Shown here in pieces: positions 32,186-42,821 of a stretch of 64,000 bases of DNA. How positions within the stretch are numbered: position 1 is the stretch's first letter; each line of letters opens with the position of its first letter. The notes beneath the pieces are model-generated. The model made no database searches. It saw only the letters and a list, made by a program, of their open reading frames with translations, and was not told the DNA's origin. This stretch comes from Thiosulfativibrio zosterae (GTDB lineage: Bacteria; Pseudomonadota; Gammaproteobacteria; Thiomicrospirales; Thiomicrospiraceae), in NCBI RefSeq assembly GCF_011398155.1, contig NZ_AP021888.1, positions 1,223,501-1,287,500 of the forward strand, given 5' to 3'. Both the position numbers and the translations under genes were made by a program.

Positions 32186-32911
32186 TTATTTGATGGGATT
32201 AACAGCAACTTGAATACCCAGTGCATTTTGCTTTTTCTCAGCTTTACGCAGTTCAATGGCATTTTTAGCTGCCACAAATAGACCCAGTGCTATGAAAGCG
32301 CCCGGCGGTAAAATCGCTAATAAAACAGGGTGAAAATCTTCGCTCAAATAGAAGGTCATGTTTTTGGCACCTTCACCAAACATCAAGTCCATCTGGTCAA
32401 ACAAGGTGCCGTTGCCGATCAACTCACGCACAGCGCCAAGCAATACTAAAATGAGTGCAAATCCCAGCCCCATAAAGAGCGCGTCAACTATGGCTTTATC
32501 CACTGGGTTTTTGGAGGCATAGGCTTCTGCACGCCCAAGAATGGCGCAGTTGGTCACGATGAGTGGAATAAAGATCCCTAAAATGCCATGTAAGGTATGC
32601 AGATAAGCGTTCATCAATAAATCAATAATGGTCACTGCTGAGGCAATAATTGCAATGAAAACAGGAATGCGAATTTCATCTGAGACATAATCACGAATCA
32701 ACGACACCAAAACATTTGATACCAATAAAACCGCCATGGTCGCTAAGCCTAACCCGATACCATTAACGGTATTGTTGGTGACAGCGAGCAATGGGCAGAG
32801 TCCCAGTAAAGCAACTAAGGCTTGGTTATTAGACCAAAGTCCGCTTTCGGCAATTTTTTGATATTCCGCCAATTTCATTTTTAAAAAGCTGGGTTGTGTG
32901 AGTTCAGTCAT
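32186..32911 (-). CDS. rnfE: Rnf electron transport complex subunit E
   Basis: 241 residues from the ATG at 32911. The frame stays open upstream to 33073 but that stretch lies inside rnfG and does not look like RnfE. Six-helix membrane subunit containing LLGLCPLLAVTNNTVNG and PLIVTNCAILGRAEAYASKN, the NCA signature shared with RnfA. The start overlaps rnfG by eight bases. Part of the ferredoxin:NAD oxidoreductase ion pump. Confidence 0.94.
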   Translation of the reverse strand: MTELTQPSFLKMKLAEYQKIAESGLWSNNQALVALLGLCPLLAVTNNTVNGIGLGLATMAVLLVSNVLVSLIRDYVSDEIRIPVFIAIIASAVTIIDLLMNAYLHTLHGILGIFIPLIVTNCAILGRAEAYASKNPVDKAIVDALFMGLGFALILVLLGAVRELIGNGTLFDQMDLMFGEGAKNMTFYLSEDFHPVLLAILPPGAFIALGLFVAAKNAIELRKAEKKQNALGIQVAVNPIK

Positions 32912-33545
32912 AGAGGGCATCTCTGTGTTGGTTGAGATAATCAAGGGTATTACGCACGGCTTTGACAACCGCTCTTGGGGTAATGGTAGCCCCAGTGAAC
33001 TGGTCAAAATCACCACCATCTTTACGGACACGCCAGCGCGGGGCATTTTCATCACGCAAATTGCGGCCATCAAAAGTGCGAATCCATTGAGATTTTTTGA
33101 TTTCTATTTTGTCACCTAACCCGGGGGTTTCTTTGTGCTCTAACACACGCACACCAGCAATGCGGCCATCCGCTAAAACGCCCATGAGGATATGAATATC
33201 CCCACTGTAACCATCGGGGGCTATGGTTTGCAAAATGACACCCGTGGGTTGTCCGTCTTTACGCACTCGATAAAGGGTGACTGGCTCAGAAGTTCCTAGA
33301 AATTCAGGTGCAATGATTTGTTTGGTATCGAGTAAGGGGTCGTTGTTATAGTTTTCGGGTGGCATCACCTGATTAAAGGTGTCTAAGATGGTTTGTTTTT
33401 GCGCGATGGCAATGGGTTCTGCGGTGATAAAGCGGATGCCAAGGAGCAAGCCAACACCGACCAAGGTAAATAGGCTTAAAGACACAGCAGATTTGGCCAT
33501 TTGTTGCCAAAGGGTTTTTGAGGGGATTGGATTAGGTTGGCTCAT
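32904..33545 (-). CDS. rnfG: Rnf electron transport complex subunit G
   Basis: 213 residues. One N-terminal transmembrane helix (about 15-35), then a periplasmic FMN-binding domain with covalent FMN-threonine in FTGATITPRAVVKAV. Contains YRVRKDGQPTGVI and GLGDKIEIKKSQW, typical of RnfG/NqrC. Transfers electrons within the Rnf complex. Confidence 0.95.
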   Translation of the reverse strand: MSQPNPIPSKTLWQQMAKSAVSLSLFTLVGVGLLLGIRFITAEPIAIAQKQTILDTFNQVMPPENYNNDPLLDTKQIIAPEFLGTSEPVTLYRVRKDGQPTGVILQTIAPDGYSGDIHILMGVLADGRIAGVRVLEHKETPGLGDKIEIKKSQWIRTFDGRNLRDENAPRWRVRKDGGDFDQFTGATITPRAVVKAVRNTLDYLNQHRDALYD

Positions 33546-33555
33546 TTTAAATCCA

Positions 33556-34593
33556 TCATTTACGCACTAAACCATGCCCAAACACACGCGGTTGAGTGTA
33601 TTGGTCAATCAGCGGGACACACATATTCATAATCAAAATCGCAAAGGCAATACCATCGGGGAAAGCGCCCCAATTACGAATCACATACAATAAAACGCCT
33701 ATGCCTGCAGCATAAACCAAACGACCACGAGGGGTTGTTGAGGCGGTGACTGGGTCGGTGATAATAAAAAATGCCGCTAACATAGTGCCCCCTGAAAACA
33801 GATGGAAACTAACTGAGGCATATTTGGTTGGGTCGATTTCATGGAAAATAAATGCCATTAAGGCCAGCGAGCCTAAAAAAGCCACTGGAAAATGCCAACG
33901 AATCGAGCGGGTGTAGAGCATCCATAAGCCCCCAACAAAAAAGGCTAAGTTTACCCATGCCCAGCCAGCACCTAATTCTAGCGAGTTGAAAATGGTTGAG
34001 CCTAAGCTGTCGCCAATGCCACCACTGCTGGCCACTTGGGTTTTAACAAACCCTAAAGGCGTTGCACCGGTAATGGCATCTAGGGCAATGCCAGCTGTTG
34101 TGCCAAAAAAGATTAAATCAATTGAGTGCATAAAATCTAAATGCACGCCGCTGACACTGCTGGGAAGTGTCCAGACCGACATTTGCGCCGGAAAAGAAAT
34201 CAGCAAAAACGCGAAGCCCAACATGGCTGGGTTGAACGGGTTATAGCCCAAACCACCATAAAGATGTTTACCAAAAATTAAAGCAAAAGCACTGCCGGAA
34301 ACCACGACCCACCAAGGCGCTTCTGGGGGCAAACAAAACACCAAACCGGTCACGGTAATTAACGCACTAAAGTCGGTTAAGTAAGGCTTAATAGGGCGGC
34401 CGCGAAGTTTTAGCATGATCGATTCAACCACCAGTGCGGTGATGACTGCCAAAGTCCATTGAATGGTAATGCCCCATCCAAAAAAGTAAATGTGGGTCAG
34501 CATGGCAGGGATAGCGGCAATCTGTACCTGCATCATGGCTTTTTGCACGCTGTGAGCGCTGTGTGAGAAGGGCGAGGTATTTAAAATATTCAA
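33556..34593 (-). CDS. rnfD: Rnf electron transport complex subunit D
   Basis: 345-residue membrane protein of the NqrB/RnfD family; covalent FMN site in AITGATPLGFVK. Contains YNPFNPAMLGFAFLLISFP and ITDPVTASTTPRGR. It begins immediately after the rnfC stop. Confidence 0.95.
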   Translation of the reverse strand: MNILNTSPFSHSAHSVQKAMMQVQIAAIPAMLTHIYFFGWGITIQWTLAVITALVVESIMLKLRGRPIKPYLTDFSALITVTGLVFCLPPEAPWWVVVSGSAFALIFGKHLYGGLGYNPFNPAMLGFAFLLISFPAQMSVWTLPSSVSGVHLDFMHSIDLIFFGTTAGIALDAITGATPLGFVKTQVASSGGIGDSLGSTIFNSLELGAGWAWVNLAFFVGGLWMLYTRSIRWHFPVAFLGSLALMAFIFHEIDPTKYASVSFHLFSGGTMLAAFFIITDPVTASTTPRGRLVYAAGIGVLLYVIRNWGAFPDGIAFAILIMNMCVPLIDQYTQPRVFGHGLVRK

Positions 34594-36987
34594 TTAAGCG
34601 TCCTCTTGGGCGGATTTGGCCAGTTGTGCCGCCTTGCGTTCGGCAGCTTTTTGTTGCGCAGCGGCCATGGCGGCTTTGCGCTTATCTGCAGCAGACTCAG
34701 TGGGCATTAACGGAGTTTCAACAGCGGTGGATTCTGCAAAAGGTTCATCACTTAAATCAGCTTTAACATCTGCTGAAGACGACAATAACTCGGCCACTTC
34801 AGGGGTTGATGTTGTAGGAGATGCGGCTTGTTTTTTGGCCAAAGCTCTGGCTTTAGCGGCTTCAACCGCCGCTTGGCGTTTGTCTACCAATGACGGCTCC
34901 GCTGGCTCTGCCGTCTCTGCCATTATTTGGGTAGATGGTTCGGTGGCTTCTTCCGTTGGTGTTGCAGCGGCTTGCTTTTTGGCGAGAGCTCTGGCTTTAG
35001 CAGCCTCAACCGCCGCTTGGCGTTTATCCACTAAAGTAGGTTCATTGGCTGTTGATTGTTCGGCATTAGGCGTTTTGGTATGTTGGCGTGCTGCTGCCAT
35101 GGCTGCTTTTCTAACGGCAATGGCAGAAGGCGTTGTTGATTCTGAAGCTTCTTCGGTTTGTGAAGGCGTTACTGCTGCAGCTGCTTTAGTTGCGGCGCGC
35201 TTTTTAGCGGCTTCGATGGCTTTATCTCTGGCAGAAGGCACTGCGGTTGCTACCGATTCTGCTGTATTAGGTGCAGAAACCGGCGCAGTTAAATCAGTCG
35301 CTTGACCTGGCGCAACATCGCTGACCGGATGCTGATGACTTTTACCCGCTGCTTTTTGACGCGCAGCGGCGGCTCTAGCGGCTGCCGCGGCCGCACCACC
35401 GGCAGGTTTGGGTTTATCCGATTGCGGTGCGGGTTCTGCCTGAGCTTTATCAGCCGCTTGTTGTTTAACAGCTTCTTTTTTGGCTTTTAAACGCGCTTCT
35501 TTTTCTGCCTGCTCGCGTTCTATACGGGCAAGTTTGGCTTCGTGTCTTTGTTTGGCAAGTTCGGTGGCTTTTTCTTCTTGTTTGAGAATCTTTATTTCGG
35601 CCTTGGCATGGCGATAGTACTGCACCAATGGAATATGGCTTGGACATACAAAAGAGCAACACCCACATTCAATACAGTCGGCAATTTTCAGTTTTTCGAC
35701 CTGTTGATATTCTTCAGCGCGCGCATACCAATACATTTGTTGCGGCAATAAATTAATTGGGCAGGCATCCATACATTCGCCACAGCGAATACAAGGTAGA
35801 GCTTCTTCAACCGGTTCAGGAGGGTTTGCCAAAACACAGTTGGTGGTTTTAATCACAGGCACTTGATTATTGGGCATTTTTACCCCCATCATAGGGCCGC
35901 CCATAATCAATGGGTAATCTAATGCCACTTTGGGTTTTGCTTGATTGGCAAGGTCTTCAAAAGAGGTGCCCAACAAGGTGTCTATGTTGTAAGGCTCATT
36001 AAGACCCAGTCCAGAAACTGTCACAAAACGCGAGGTTAAGGGGTTGCCATGTACGACGGCTTGATAAATGGCGGTATAGGTGGCGACATTCATCATCAAT
36101 AAACCGATATCAACCGCATGGGCATGGGCTGGGATTTCGATACCGGTGAGCTCTTGAGTCAGCTGTTTTTGACCGCCCATTGGATAAACCGTGGGGACTT
36201 TACGAATTTCAACCAAGGTGCCTTGCGCGGCTTTTTTCATGGCGGCGATGGCTTGAGGTTTATTGCTCTCTATCCCACAAATGGCTTTGGTTGAGCCCAA
36301 TGCCTTGGCGACAATCAGGGCACCTTGCACAATTTCTTGGGCTTTGATTTGCATGAGCAGATCGTCACAGGTAATAAAAGGCTCACATTCCGCACCATTG
36401 ATTAATAGTGTGTGAATTTGCCCAGCTTTTTTGGGCAGTTTGGCAAAGGTTGGAAAACCTGCACCACCCATACCGACTATACCGGCATTATGCACAATGG
36501 TTTTAAGCGCATCGGGGGTTTCTGGCCATTCGCCATTAACGGCTAAAGCATTGTGAATGGCTTCGTCTTTAAAGTCTGGCGTAATCACAATACAGGGTGC
36601 ACTCATACCAGAAACATGCGGAATCACACGGTTTTCAATGGCAGTAATGATGCCCGAAGTGGGCGCATGAATGGGTGCGCTTAGCCCTTTATCGGTATCG
36701 GCGATGCGTTGGTTTTTGAGAACGCGTTCCCCAACACTTACCAAAGGTTCGGCAGCGACGCCCACATGTTGCTGTAAAGGTAGCGTTAGAGTCTGTGGAA
36801 TATAGTCCGACTTAAGCGGATGACTATTGCTGAGCTCTTTATTGTATTTTGGAAAAACGCCACCGTGAAAATGGTGGGTCCAGCGCTTAGCCATAGGGTA
36901 TAAATAGGAGTAAATCTCACCAAACCATAGCAATAATTTAGGTTTGCGTTTTTTGGGTTTTGGGATGGCAATCGGCGTATATTTCAT
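34594..36987 (-). CDS. rnfC: Rnf electron transport complex subunit C
   Basis: 797 residues. N-terminal [20 protein letters not shown]-binding region with [13 protein letters not shown] and [15 protein letters not shown], two 4Fe-4S motifs [12 protein letters not shown] and [12 protein letters not shown], then a long Ala/Lys/Glu-rich tail (about residues 465-797). The tail includes two copies of the block [20 protein letters not shown]. It receives electrons from or gives them to NADH. The tail resembles the repetitive C-terminus of E. coli RsxC. Four-base overlap with rnfB. Confidence 0.95.
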   Translation of the reverse strand: MKYTPIAIPKPKKRKPKLLLWFGEIYSYLYPMAKRWTHHFHGGVFPKYNKELSNSHPLKSDYIPQTLTLPLQQHVGVAAEPLVSVGERVLKNQRIADTDKGLSAPIHAPTSGIITAIENRVIPHVSGMSAPCIVITPDFKDEAIHNALAVNGEWPETPDALKTIVHNAGIVGMGGAGFPTFAKLPKKAGQIHTLLINGAECEPFITCDDLLMQIKAQEIVQGALIVAKALGSTKAICGIESNKPQAIAAMKKAAQGTLVEIRKVPTVYPMGGQKQLTQELTGIEIPAHAHAVDIGLLMMNVATYTAIYQAVVHGNPLTSRFVTVSGLGLNEPYNIDTLLGTSFEDLANQAKPKVALDYPLIMGGPMMGVKMPNNQVPVIKTTNCVLANPPEPVEEALPCIRCGECMDACPINLLPQQMYWYARAEEYQQVEKLKIADCIECGCCSFVCPSHIPLVQYYRHAKAEIKILKQEEKATELAKQRHEAKLARIEREQAEKEARLKAKKEAVKQQAADKAQAEPAPQSDKPKPAGGAAAAAARAAAARQKAAGKSHQHPVSDVAPGQATDLTAPVSAPNTAESVATAVPSARDKAIEAAKKRAATKAAAAVTPSQTEEASESTTPSAIAVRKAAMAAARQHTKTPNAEQSTANEPTLVDKRQAAVEAAKARALAKKQAAATPTEEATEPSTQIMAETAEPAEPSLVDKRQAAVEAAKARALAKKQAASPTTSTPEVAELLSSSADVKADLSDEPFAESTAVETPLMPTESAADKRKAAMAAAQQKAAERKAAQLAKSAQEDA
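34823..35034. repeat. Two 68-base direct repeats in the rnfC tail
   Basis: 34823-34890 and 34967-35034 are near-identical and encode the same helical Ala/Lys-rich block. In frame, so copy number could change without breaking rnfC. Confidence 0.75.
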
Positions 36988-37541
36988 TTTAGTCCACCTG
37001 TTAAAGATGACTCTTCAGGTTTTGGCCAAGCCCAGTTTTTAAGTGTGGTTTCTTCAGGACGCATTTCAATGCAGTCCACAGGGCAGACCGGAATACATTT
37101 TTCGCAGCCAGTGCATTCTTGTTGAATGACGGTGTGCATGAGTTTGGTTGCGCCCATTATGGCATCCACTGGGCACTCTTTAATGCAGTGGGTACAACCA
37201 ATGCAAAGGTCTTCATCAATAAATGCGGTGATTTTGCGCGGTTTGTCTTCTGGCACGGCATCCATTTCTTTGGGTTCACGATGGGTGATTTCAGAAATTA
37301 AAATCATCACCTCATTGCCACCGGGAATACAAAAATTCACTTCAGCCTCGCCATTAGCAAGCGCTTCGGCATAGGGTTTACAGCCCGGATACCCGCATTG
37401 TCCACATTGGGTTTGGGGCAATACCTTATCAATGGATTCTGCAATCGGATTGCCTTCGACTTTAAAGCGAATCGAACCATAGCCCAGCAGTAAACCAAAT
37501 AGCAGTGATAAGCCTAAGAAAATGAGTAGCGCTTCTAACAT
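36984..37541 (-). CDS. rnfB: Rnf electron transport complex subunit B
   Basis: 185 residues. N-terminal membrane helix, then the 4Fe-4S motif [15 protein letters not shown], then two ferredoxin motifs [12 protein letters not shown] and [12 protein letters not shown]. It is the ferredoxin-facing subunit of the Rnf pump. Fifteen bases after rnfA. Confidence 0.96.
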   Translation of the reverse strand: MLEALLIFLGLSLLFGLLLGYGSIRFKVEGNPIAESIDKVLPQTQCGQCGYPGCKPYAEALANGEAEVNFCIPGGNEVMILISEITHREPKEMDAVPEDKPRKITAFIDEDLCIGCTHCIKECPVDAIMGATKLMHTVIQQECTGCEKCIPVCPVDCIEMRPEETTLKNWAWPKPEESSLTGGLK

Positions 37542-37556
37542 GGTGAATAAGGTTCC

Positions 37557-38135
37557 TTATTTGACCAAACCGCCAAAGCCCATAAAGGCCACAGACATGA
37601 GTCCGGCAGTAATCAGGGCAATGGGTGCGCCACGAAAGGGTTTGGGTACATCCGCGTATTCAACACGCTCGCGAATTGAAGCAAATAATATCATGACTAA
37701 AGTGAAGCCCACCGCAGCACCAAAACCGTAAAATGCAGACTCTAAAAAGTTATTTTTTTCGCCAACATTTAGCAGCGCAACGCCCAAAACAGCACAATTG
37801 GTGGTAATGAGTGGCAAATAAATACCCAATACTTGATAGAGCGCTGGGCTGGTTTTATGAATGGCCATTTCAGTAAATCCGACGACCGCTGCAATAGCCA
37901 AAATAAAACCGATGGTTTGCAAAAACTCTAAGTGAAAGGGTTCTAGCAAGTAGGTGTAAATGAGGTAGCTCAACACGGAAGAAAGTGTCATCACAAATGT
38001 AGTAGCGAGCCCCATACCTAAAGCGGCATCTGTTTTTTTGGACACACCCATGAAAGGACATAAGCCCAAAAATTTGACCAATACAAAGTTGTTGACCAAA
38101 ACGGTACTGATAATAATGAGTAGGTAATCTGTCAT
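37557..38135 (-). CDS. rnfA: Rnf electron transport complex subunit A
   Basis: 192-residue six-helix membrane subunit starting [19 protein letters not shown], with [13 protein letters not shown] and [16 protein letters not shown]. First gene of rnfABCDGE-nth, 52 bases after metG on the same strand. Confidence 0.96.
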   Translation of the reverse strand: MTDYLLIIISTVLVNNFVLVKFLGLCPFMGVSKKTDAALGMGLATTFVMTLSSVLSYLIYTYLLEPFHLEFLQTIGFILAIAAVVGFTEMAIHKTSPALYQVLGIYLPLITTNCAVLGVALLNVGEKNNFLESAFYGFGAAVGFTLVMILFASIRERVEYADVPKPFRGAPIALITAGLMSVAFMGFGGLVK

Positions 38136-38187
38136 GGGTTGCTTTATTACATTTAAATAAAAGTTATGGTTAGATGAAAAATACGCT

Positions 38188-40287
38188 TTATTTTACACGC
38201 ATTCCTGGTAACGCGCCTTCGTCAGGCGTGAGTAGAAAAATATCTGCCCCACCTGGTCCTGGTGCTAATACCATGCCTTCGGACATGCCAAAACGCATTT
38301 TTCGGGGTTTTAAATTGGCGACCATGACGGTGGTGCGGCCAATTAAGTCTTCAGCTTGATAGGCTGATTTAATGCCCGCAAACACTTGGCGTTGTTCAAA
38401 CCCTAAATCTAAAGTGAGCTTTAAAAGTTTTTCTGCTTCTGGCACGGCTTCGGCGTTGATGATTTTGGCAACACGCAAATCTAGTTTTAAGAAGTCTTCA
38501 ATTGTCACCTCAGGCGCAAGCGCTTCAAAGCCAGTTGCCTGAGTTGATGCTGTTTTTTCTGGCTTTTCAGCTTTTGATTTAGCAACCACTTTAGGTGCTT
38601 CCGTAGCTTTAGGGGCAGCAAGGCTTTGACGAGAGTCTTCTATCATTTTGTCGATGGCATCTTTGTCAACGCGTTGCATGAGCGCTTTAAAGGCGCTGAT
38701 TTGATGGCCGAGTAAGGGCGTTTGGACGCTGTTCCAATCCATTACATCCAACTGTAAAAAGTCTTTTGACTTGGCCGCGGTTTCTGGTAACACGGGCGCT
38801 AAATAAGTCATGATGATTCTAAATAGGTTAATACCTACCGTGACAGATTCATGTAATTCAGCCTCTTTGCCTTCTTGTTTAGCCAGTACCCAAGGCGCGG
38901 TTTCGTCAATGTATTCATTGGCTAGATCGGCAATCGCCATAATTTCACGCATGGCTTGACCATAATCTCGAGCTTCGTAAAGGTCTGCAATTTTGTCTGC
39001 TTGAGCGGCGGCTTGTGCAACCAATCCTGCGGCTCTGTCAGACCAAGTAGTCGCCAGTTTGCCGTCAAATTTTTTGACCACAAACCCAGCGCAACGGCTG
39101 GCGATATTGACGACTTTACCGACCAAGTCTGAGTTGACGCGTTGTGCAAAATCCTCAAGGTTTAAGTCAATATCATCAATGCGACTTGAGAGTTTTGCAG
39201 CAAAATAATAGCGTAAGTATTCTGGGTTTAAATGTTTTAAGTAGGTGATGGCCATAATAAAAGTGCCGCGCGACTTAGACATTTTTTGGCCATCAACTGT
39301 TAAGAAGCCATGCGCAAAAATGGCATTAGGGGTTCTAAAACCAGCTCCAGACAACATAGCAGGCCAGAAAAGCGCGTGGAAGTAGATGATGTCTTTACCG
39401 ATAAAATGGTAAACCTCAGCATCTGAGTCTTGTGCCCAGAAATCATCAAAGCTTGTGCCAGTTTTGTCGCAATAAGCTTTAAAACTGGCCATATAACCCA
39501 CCGGCGCATCTAGCCAAACATAAAAGTATTTGTCGGTTTCGCCTGGAATTTCAAATCCGAAATAGGGCGCATCTCTTGAAATATCCCATCCGCGCAAACC
39601 AGATTCAAACCATTCATCGAGTTTATTAGCGATTTGGGTTTGTAAGTGGCCTTTGTGAGTCCAGTCTTTAAGCATTTCTTCAAAATGCGACAATTCAAAG
39701 AATAGGTGGTCCGTGTCTTTTTCAATGGGGGTTGCACCAGAAACCGCTGATTTTGGATTAATGAGTTCGGTGGGGCTATAGGTTGCACCACAGGCTTCAC
39801 AGTTGTCACCGTATTGGTCTTCAGTGCCACATTTAGGACAAGTGCCTTTAATAAAACGGTCTGGCAAGAACATGGCTTTTTCGGGATCATAGAACTGCGA
39901 AATGGTTTTGCGGCTGATATGGCCTTGTTCTTTTAACTGGGTGTAAATGTAACTGGCAAAGTGCTTGTTTTCGGGTGAGTTGGTGCTGTGATATTGGTCA
40001 AAGCCAATATTAAAACCAGCAAAATCTGTTTGGTGTTCTTCTGATACTCGTGCAATTAAGGCTTCAGGCGTAATACCTTCGGATTGAGCACGTAACATAA
40101 TAGGCGTGCCATGAGCGTCATCTGCACAAACATAAATACAATTATGGCCACGCATTTTTTGAAAACGCGCCCAAATGTCAGTTTGGATATACTCTACCAA
40201 GTGCCCCAAGTGAATCGGGCCATTGGCATAAGGCAAGGCGCTGGTAATTAAAATTTTGCGTTTGGCTTGATTGGTCGATGACGACAT
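38188..40287 (-). CDS. metG: Methionyl-tRNA synthetase
   Basis: 699 residues from the ATG at 40287 ([20 protein letters not shown]). In-frame starts at 40299 and TTG 40314 are alternatives, none with a strong ribosome site. Class I motifs PIHLGHL and KMSKSRGTF, zinc knuckle [18 protein letters not shown], and a C-terminal tRNA-binding domain (about 600-699, [16 protein letters not shown]) that dimerises the long bacterial form. Upstream of rnfA on the same strand. Confidence 0.96.
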   Translation of the reverse strand: MSSSTNQAKRKILITSALPYANGPIHLGHLVEYIQTDIWARFQKMRGHNCIYVCADDAHGTPIMLRAQSEGITPEALIARVSEEHQTDFAGFNIGFDQYHSTNSPENKHFASYIYTQLKEQGHISRKTISQFYDPEKAMFLPDRFIKGTCPKCGTEDQYGDNCEACGATYSPTELINPKSAVSGATPIEKDTDHLFFELSHFEEMLKDWTHKGHLQTQIANKLDEWFESGLRGWDISRDAPYFGFEIPGETDKYFYVWLDAPVGYMASFKAYCDKTGTSFDDFWAQDSDAEVYHFIGKDIIYFHALFWPAMLSGAGFRTPNAIFAHGFLTVDGQKMSKSRGTFIMAITYLKHLNPEYLRYYFAAKLSSRIDDIDLNLEDFAQRVNSDLVGKVVNIASRCAGFVVKKFDGKLATTWSDRAAGLVAQAAAQADKIADLYEARDYGQAMREIMAIADLANEYIDETAPWVLAKQEGKEAELHESVTVGINLFRIIMTYLAPVLPETAAKSKDFLQLDVMDWNSVQTPLLGHQISAFKALMQRVDKDAIDKMIEDSRQSLAAPKATEAPKVVAKSKAEKPEKTASTQATGFEALAPEVTIEDFLKLDLRVAKIINAEAVPEAEKLLKLTLDLGFEQRQVFAGIKSAYQAEDLIGRTTVMVANLKPRKMRFGMSEGMVLAPGPGGADIFLLTPDEGALPGMRVK

Positions 40288-40555
40288 AGTTACTAACATC
40301 CCACTAGGTAACAAACCTTTCTATCTTTAAAATCAAGAAGGTTGAGTTTTAAAAGCGTTAAAAATGCCACTATTATAGCTTTTGATGGATTTAATTTTTG
40401 ATAAAGTTAAGCTTCTTTGCCTAGGTTTTAAAGGGCGTTGTTTTAAAAAAGTGGTTAAATTTATGCTAACAATAAATTTATTTATTTTGCATGTTGCTGT
40501 TCTTCGATTTAAGATAAGCGCACATCACACATAAAAAATAAATAGGAATGAAACG

Positions 40556-40855
40556 ATGTCTGTTACAAGTGAAGTTTTAAATGATGAAGTTAAGGTCATG
40601 ATCGATGGTAACTTTGATATCGGTTGCTATGAGGACTTTAACGCAGTTGTCACTCAGAATATGGGTGGGCAGCGTGTCTTTGTGATAGACCTTTCTAGAA
40701 CAACTTATTTAGACAGTTCAGCATTAGGGATGCTACTTTTGCTAAGAGAAAAAGTTGGCGGAGATACTTCTAGAATGCGTTTGGTTAATGTCAGTGAGTC
40801 AGTTTTAAAGGTTCTTAAAATGGCTAAGTTTGATATGCTTTTTAGCATTAATTAA
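40556..40855 (+). CDS. STAS-domain protein, anti-sigma-factor-antagonist type
   Basis: 99 residues, one STAS domain. VFVIDLSRTTYLDSSALGML carries the phosphorylatable Ser of SpoIIAA-like proteins. It probably belongs to a partner-switching system with a kinase and phosphatase encoded elsewhere; none is nearby. AGGA lies upstream of the ATG. Single gene with a strong terminator. Confidence 0.9.
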   Translation: MSVTSEVLNDEVKVMIDGNFDIGCYEDFNAVVTQNMGGQRVFVIDLSRTTYLDSSALGMLLLLREKVGGDTSRMRLVNVSESVLKVLKMAKFDMLFSIN

Positions 40856-40870
40856 TTTTCATTGCCTAAA

Positions 40871-40904
40871 ACGAAAAAAAACGCCGTAAGGCGTTTTTTT
40901 TCGT
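40871..40904. terminator. Bidirectional terminator between the STAS gene and bamD
   Basis: A perfect 15-base stem (40871-40885 with 40890-40904, loop GTAA) with an A run and a T run built into the arms, between convergent genes. Confidence 0.93.
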
Positions 40905-40929
40905 CATGAGAAAAGTCAGCAAAATATGT

Positions 40930-41697
40930 TTAGGGTTGTGAAATCGCTGGATTTTCAGAATCTTGCGCAAGCAATTTCAGGTTTAAATCAATGACCGCTT
41001 GGGTATTTTCTGCATTTTCCTGCATACCTAATTTTAGGTAGGAAACTTTCATCAATTCAAGTGCTTTAAAATTAACCATAGAGCGTGGATATTTTTCAAT
41101 GACTAAGGCTGCACGATTGGCGGCTGCTAAATAGGCTTTGCGGTCAAAGTAATAAGACGCAACTTGATATTCGTGGCGTGCTAAGCGGTTGCGCAAAGCA
41201 ATCAAGCGTTTTCTGGCAGTTGGAGAATAGCTGCTGGTCGGGAAGCGTTTAAGCAATTCTTCATAGGCATTATAGGCATCTTGAGTGGATGCCATATCTC
41301 TACGGGCTGGGTCCGAAAGCCACGAATCTAACCAGCTTTTGTTAATAGAGTCGGTTGCTAGGGCTTTTAAGTAATAGGCATAAGGCAAAGCACTGTGTTT
41401 TGGATAGGTTCTGATAAACTCGTTAAGTTCACGAATGGCAGATTCTGGTTCATCAAACTTGTAGTAGGCGTAAGCCAGTTCTAAATAAGATTGTTCGGCA
41501 TATTTGCCATAAGGGAAATAGGCTTTTAGCTTTTCATAATACTGGGTTGCCGTATCCCATTGCTGGTCATCAAAGGCTTCTTTGGCATGGTCATAAAACT
41601 CTTGTACGGTCCATTCAGACTCATCTTTTTGGATGAGTGAGCAGCCTTGTAGAGATAAAAGCGGGATTAGGATGAGGGATAACAGCAGCTTGTTCAT
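40930..41697 (-). CDS. bamD: Outer membrane assembly lipoprotein BamD
   Basis: 255 residues from the ATG at 41697 (MNKLLLSLILIPLLSL then lipobox LQGC); the frame extends 13 codons further upstream without a signal-like start. Five TPR-like helical repeats, with EWTVQEFYDHAKEAF and YFPYGKYAEQSYLELAYAYY typical of BamD (YfiO/ComL). Essential partner of BamA in beta-barrel insertion. Divergent from rluD, as in many gammaproteobacteria. Confidence 0.94.
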   Translation of the reverse strand: MNKLLLSLILIPLLSLQGCSLIQKDESEWTVQEFYDHAKEAFDDQQWDTATQYYEKLKAYFPYGKYAEQSYLELAYAYYKFDEPESAIRELNEFIRTYPKHSALPYAYYLKALATDSINKSWLDSWLSDPARRDMASTQDAYNAYEELLKRFPTSSYSPTARKRLIALRNRLARHEYQVASYYFDRKAYLAAANRAALVIEKYPRSMVNFKALELMKVSYLKLGMQENAENTQAVIDLNLKLLAQDSENPAISQP

Positions 41698-41765
41698 TTT
41701 TTGGGTAAAATAGCACAAAATTAAAAACCGAATCATAACATAAACCTTTATAGAGAGAGCTTATT

Positions 41766-42821
41766 TTGAGCAGCCAACAATTACAGTGTGTCATTCCAAT
41801 CGATAAAATGGGGCAGCGTTTAGATGCGGCTTTGGCCGAGCAGTTTTCAGATTATTCGCGTAATCGGGTCCAAGATTGGATTAAAGCAGGGTGTGTGAGT
41901 GTTGATGGTCAAATCAAAACTAAGCCCAATGTAAAGCTGTTAGGCGGTGAACGCATTGTTTTGCAGGCGGACATTGAGGATGAAGTGAGTTCCGAAGCGC
42001 AAGATATTGAGTTGGATATCGTTTATGAAGACGATGATATTTTAGTCATTAACAAGCCAGTAGGCATGGTTGTGCATCCTGGAGCGGGTAATCCTGATGG
42101 CACCTTATTGAATGCTTTGTTGTTTCATTATCCAGAAGTCAGAGAAGTACCGCGTGCGGGTATCGTGCATCGTTTGGATAAAGATACCTCTGGCTTGATG
42201 GTAGTGGCCAAAACGGTTCCTGCCCAAACCCACCTGGTGGATCAGTTGCAGCGCCATGATGTTGAGCGTGTCTATGATGCGGTGGTCATCGGTAAAATGA
42301 TTTCAGGTGGCAAGGTAGATAAGCCCATCGGTCGCCATCCGCATGATCGCAAAAAAATGTCGGTTGTTCCAGAGGGTGCGGGTAAACACGCGATTTCTCA
42401 TTATCGCGTGTTAGAGCGTTTTAGAGAACACACGCTAGTACGCGTTCAATTAGAAACAGGTCGTACCCATCAGATTCGTGTCCATATGTCGCATTTGGGT
42501 TTTCCCTTAGTGGGTGACCCAGTGTATGGGGGTCGCTTAAGAATCCCACGCCAAATGGAGGCTGAGTATGTTGATTATATTAAAGGCTTTAATCGACAAG
42601 CGCTCCATGCCGGTAAACTTTCTTTAACACACCCCATTACCCAAAAAGAAATGACTTGGCGCGTGCCTATGGCTGACGATATGTCGGAGCTGATCGATAT
42701 TTTGCGTGAAGATGTTGAAGCCTTTGCTAATCGTTTTGAGCAAGGTGATTATGACGAGTTTGATTATGATGATGGTATTGAATGGGCATGGGTAACGGAT
42801 GCCGATATTCCCAATGAATGA
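41766..42821 (+). CDS. rluD: 23S rRNA pseudouridine synthase RluD
   Basis: 351 residues from a TTG start. N-terminal S4 domain (GQRLDAALAEQFSDYSRNRV), then the catalytic domain with the motif HRLDKDTSGLMVVAKT (catalytic Asp) and GRTHQIRVHMSHLGFPLVGD. Makes pseudouridines 1911, 1915 and 1917 in helix 69. An acidic C-terminal tail (EQGDYDEFDYDDGIEW) is unusual in length. Overlaps the pgeF gene by eight bases. Confidence 0.95.
   Translation: MSSQQLQCVIPIDKMGQRLDAALAEQFSDYSRNRVQDWIKAGCVSVDGQIKTKPNVKLLGGERIVLQADIEDEVSSEAQDIELDIVYEDDDILVINKPVGMVVHPGAGNPDGTLLNALLFHYPEVREVPRAGIVHRLDKDTSGLMVVAKTVPAQTHLVDQLQRHDVERVYDAVVIGKMISGGKVDKPIGRHPHDRKKMSVVPEGAGKHAISHYRVLERFREHTLVRVQLETGRTHQIRVHMSHLGFPLVGDPVYGGRLRIPRQMEAEYVDYIKGFNRQALHAGKLSLTHPITQKEMTWRVPMADDMSELIDILREDVEAFANRFEQGDYDEFDYDDGIEWAWVTDADIPNE

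Noticed and set aside
32912-33073. Upstream extension of rnfE to 33073
   Set aside because: The extra residues are encoded inside rnfG and have no RnfE character; the ATG at 32911 gives the normal N-terminus.
34616-35305. A 229-codon Ala/Ser-rich open frame on the plus strand inside rnfC
   Set aside because: Antisense to the repetitive Ala/Lys tail of rnfC, which avoids stops on the other strand; no start context.
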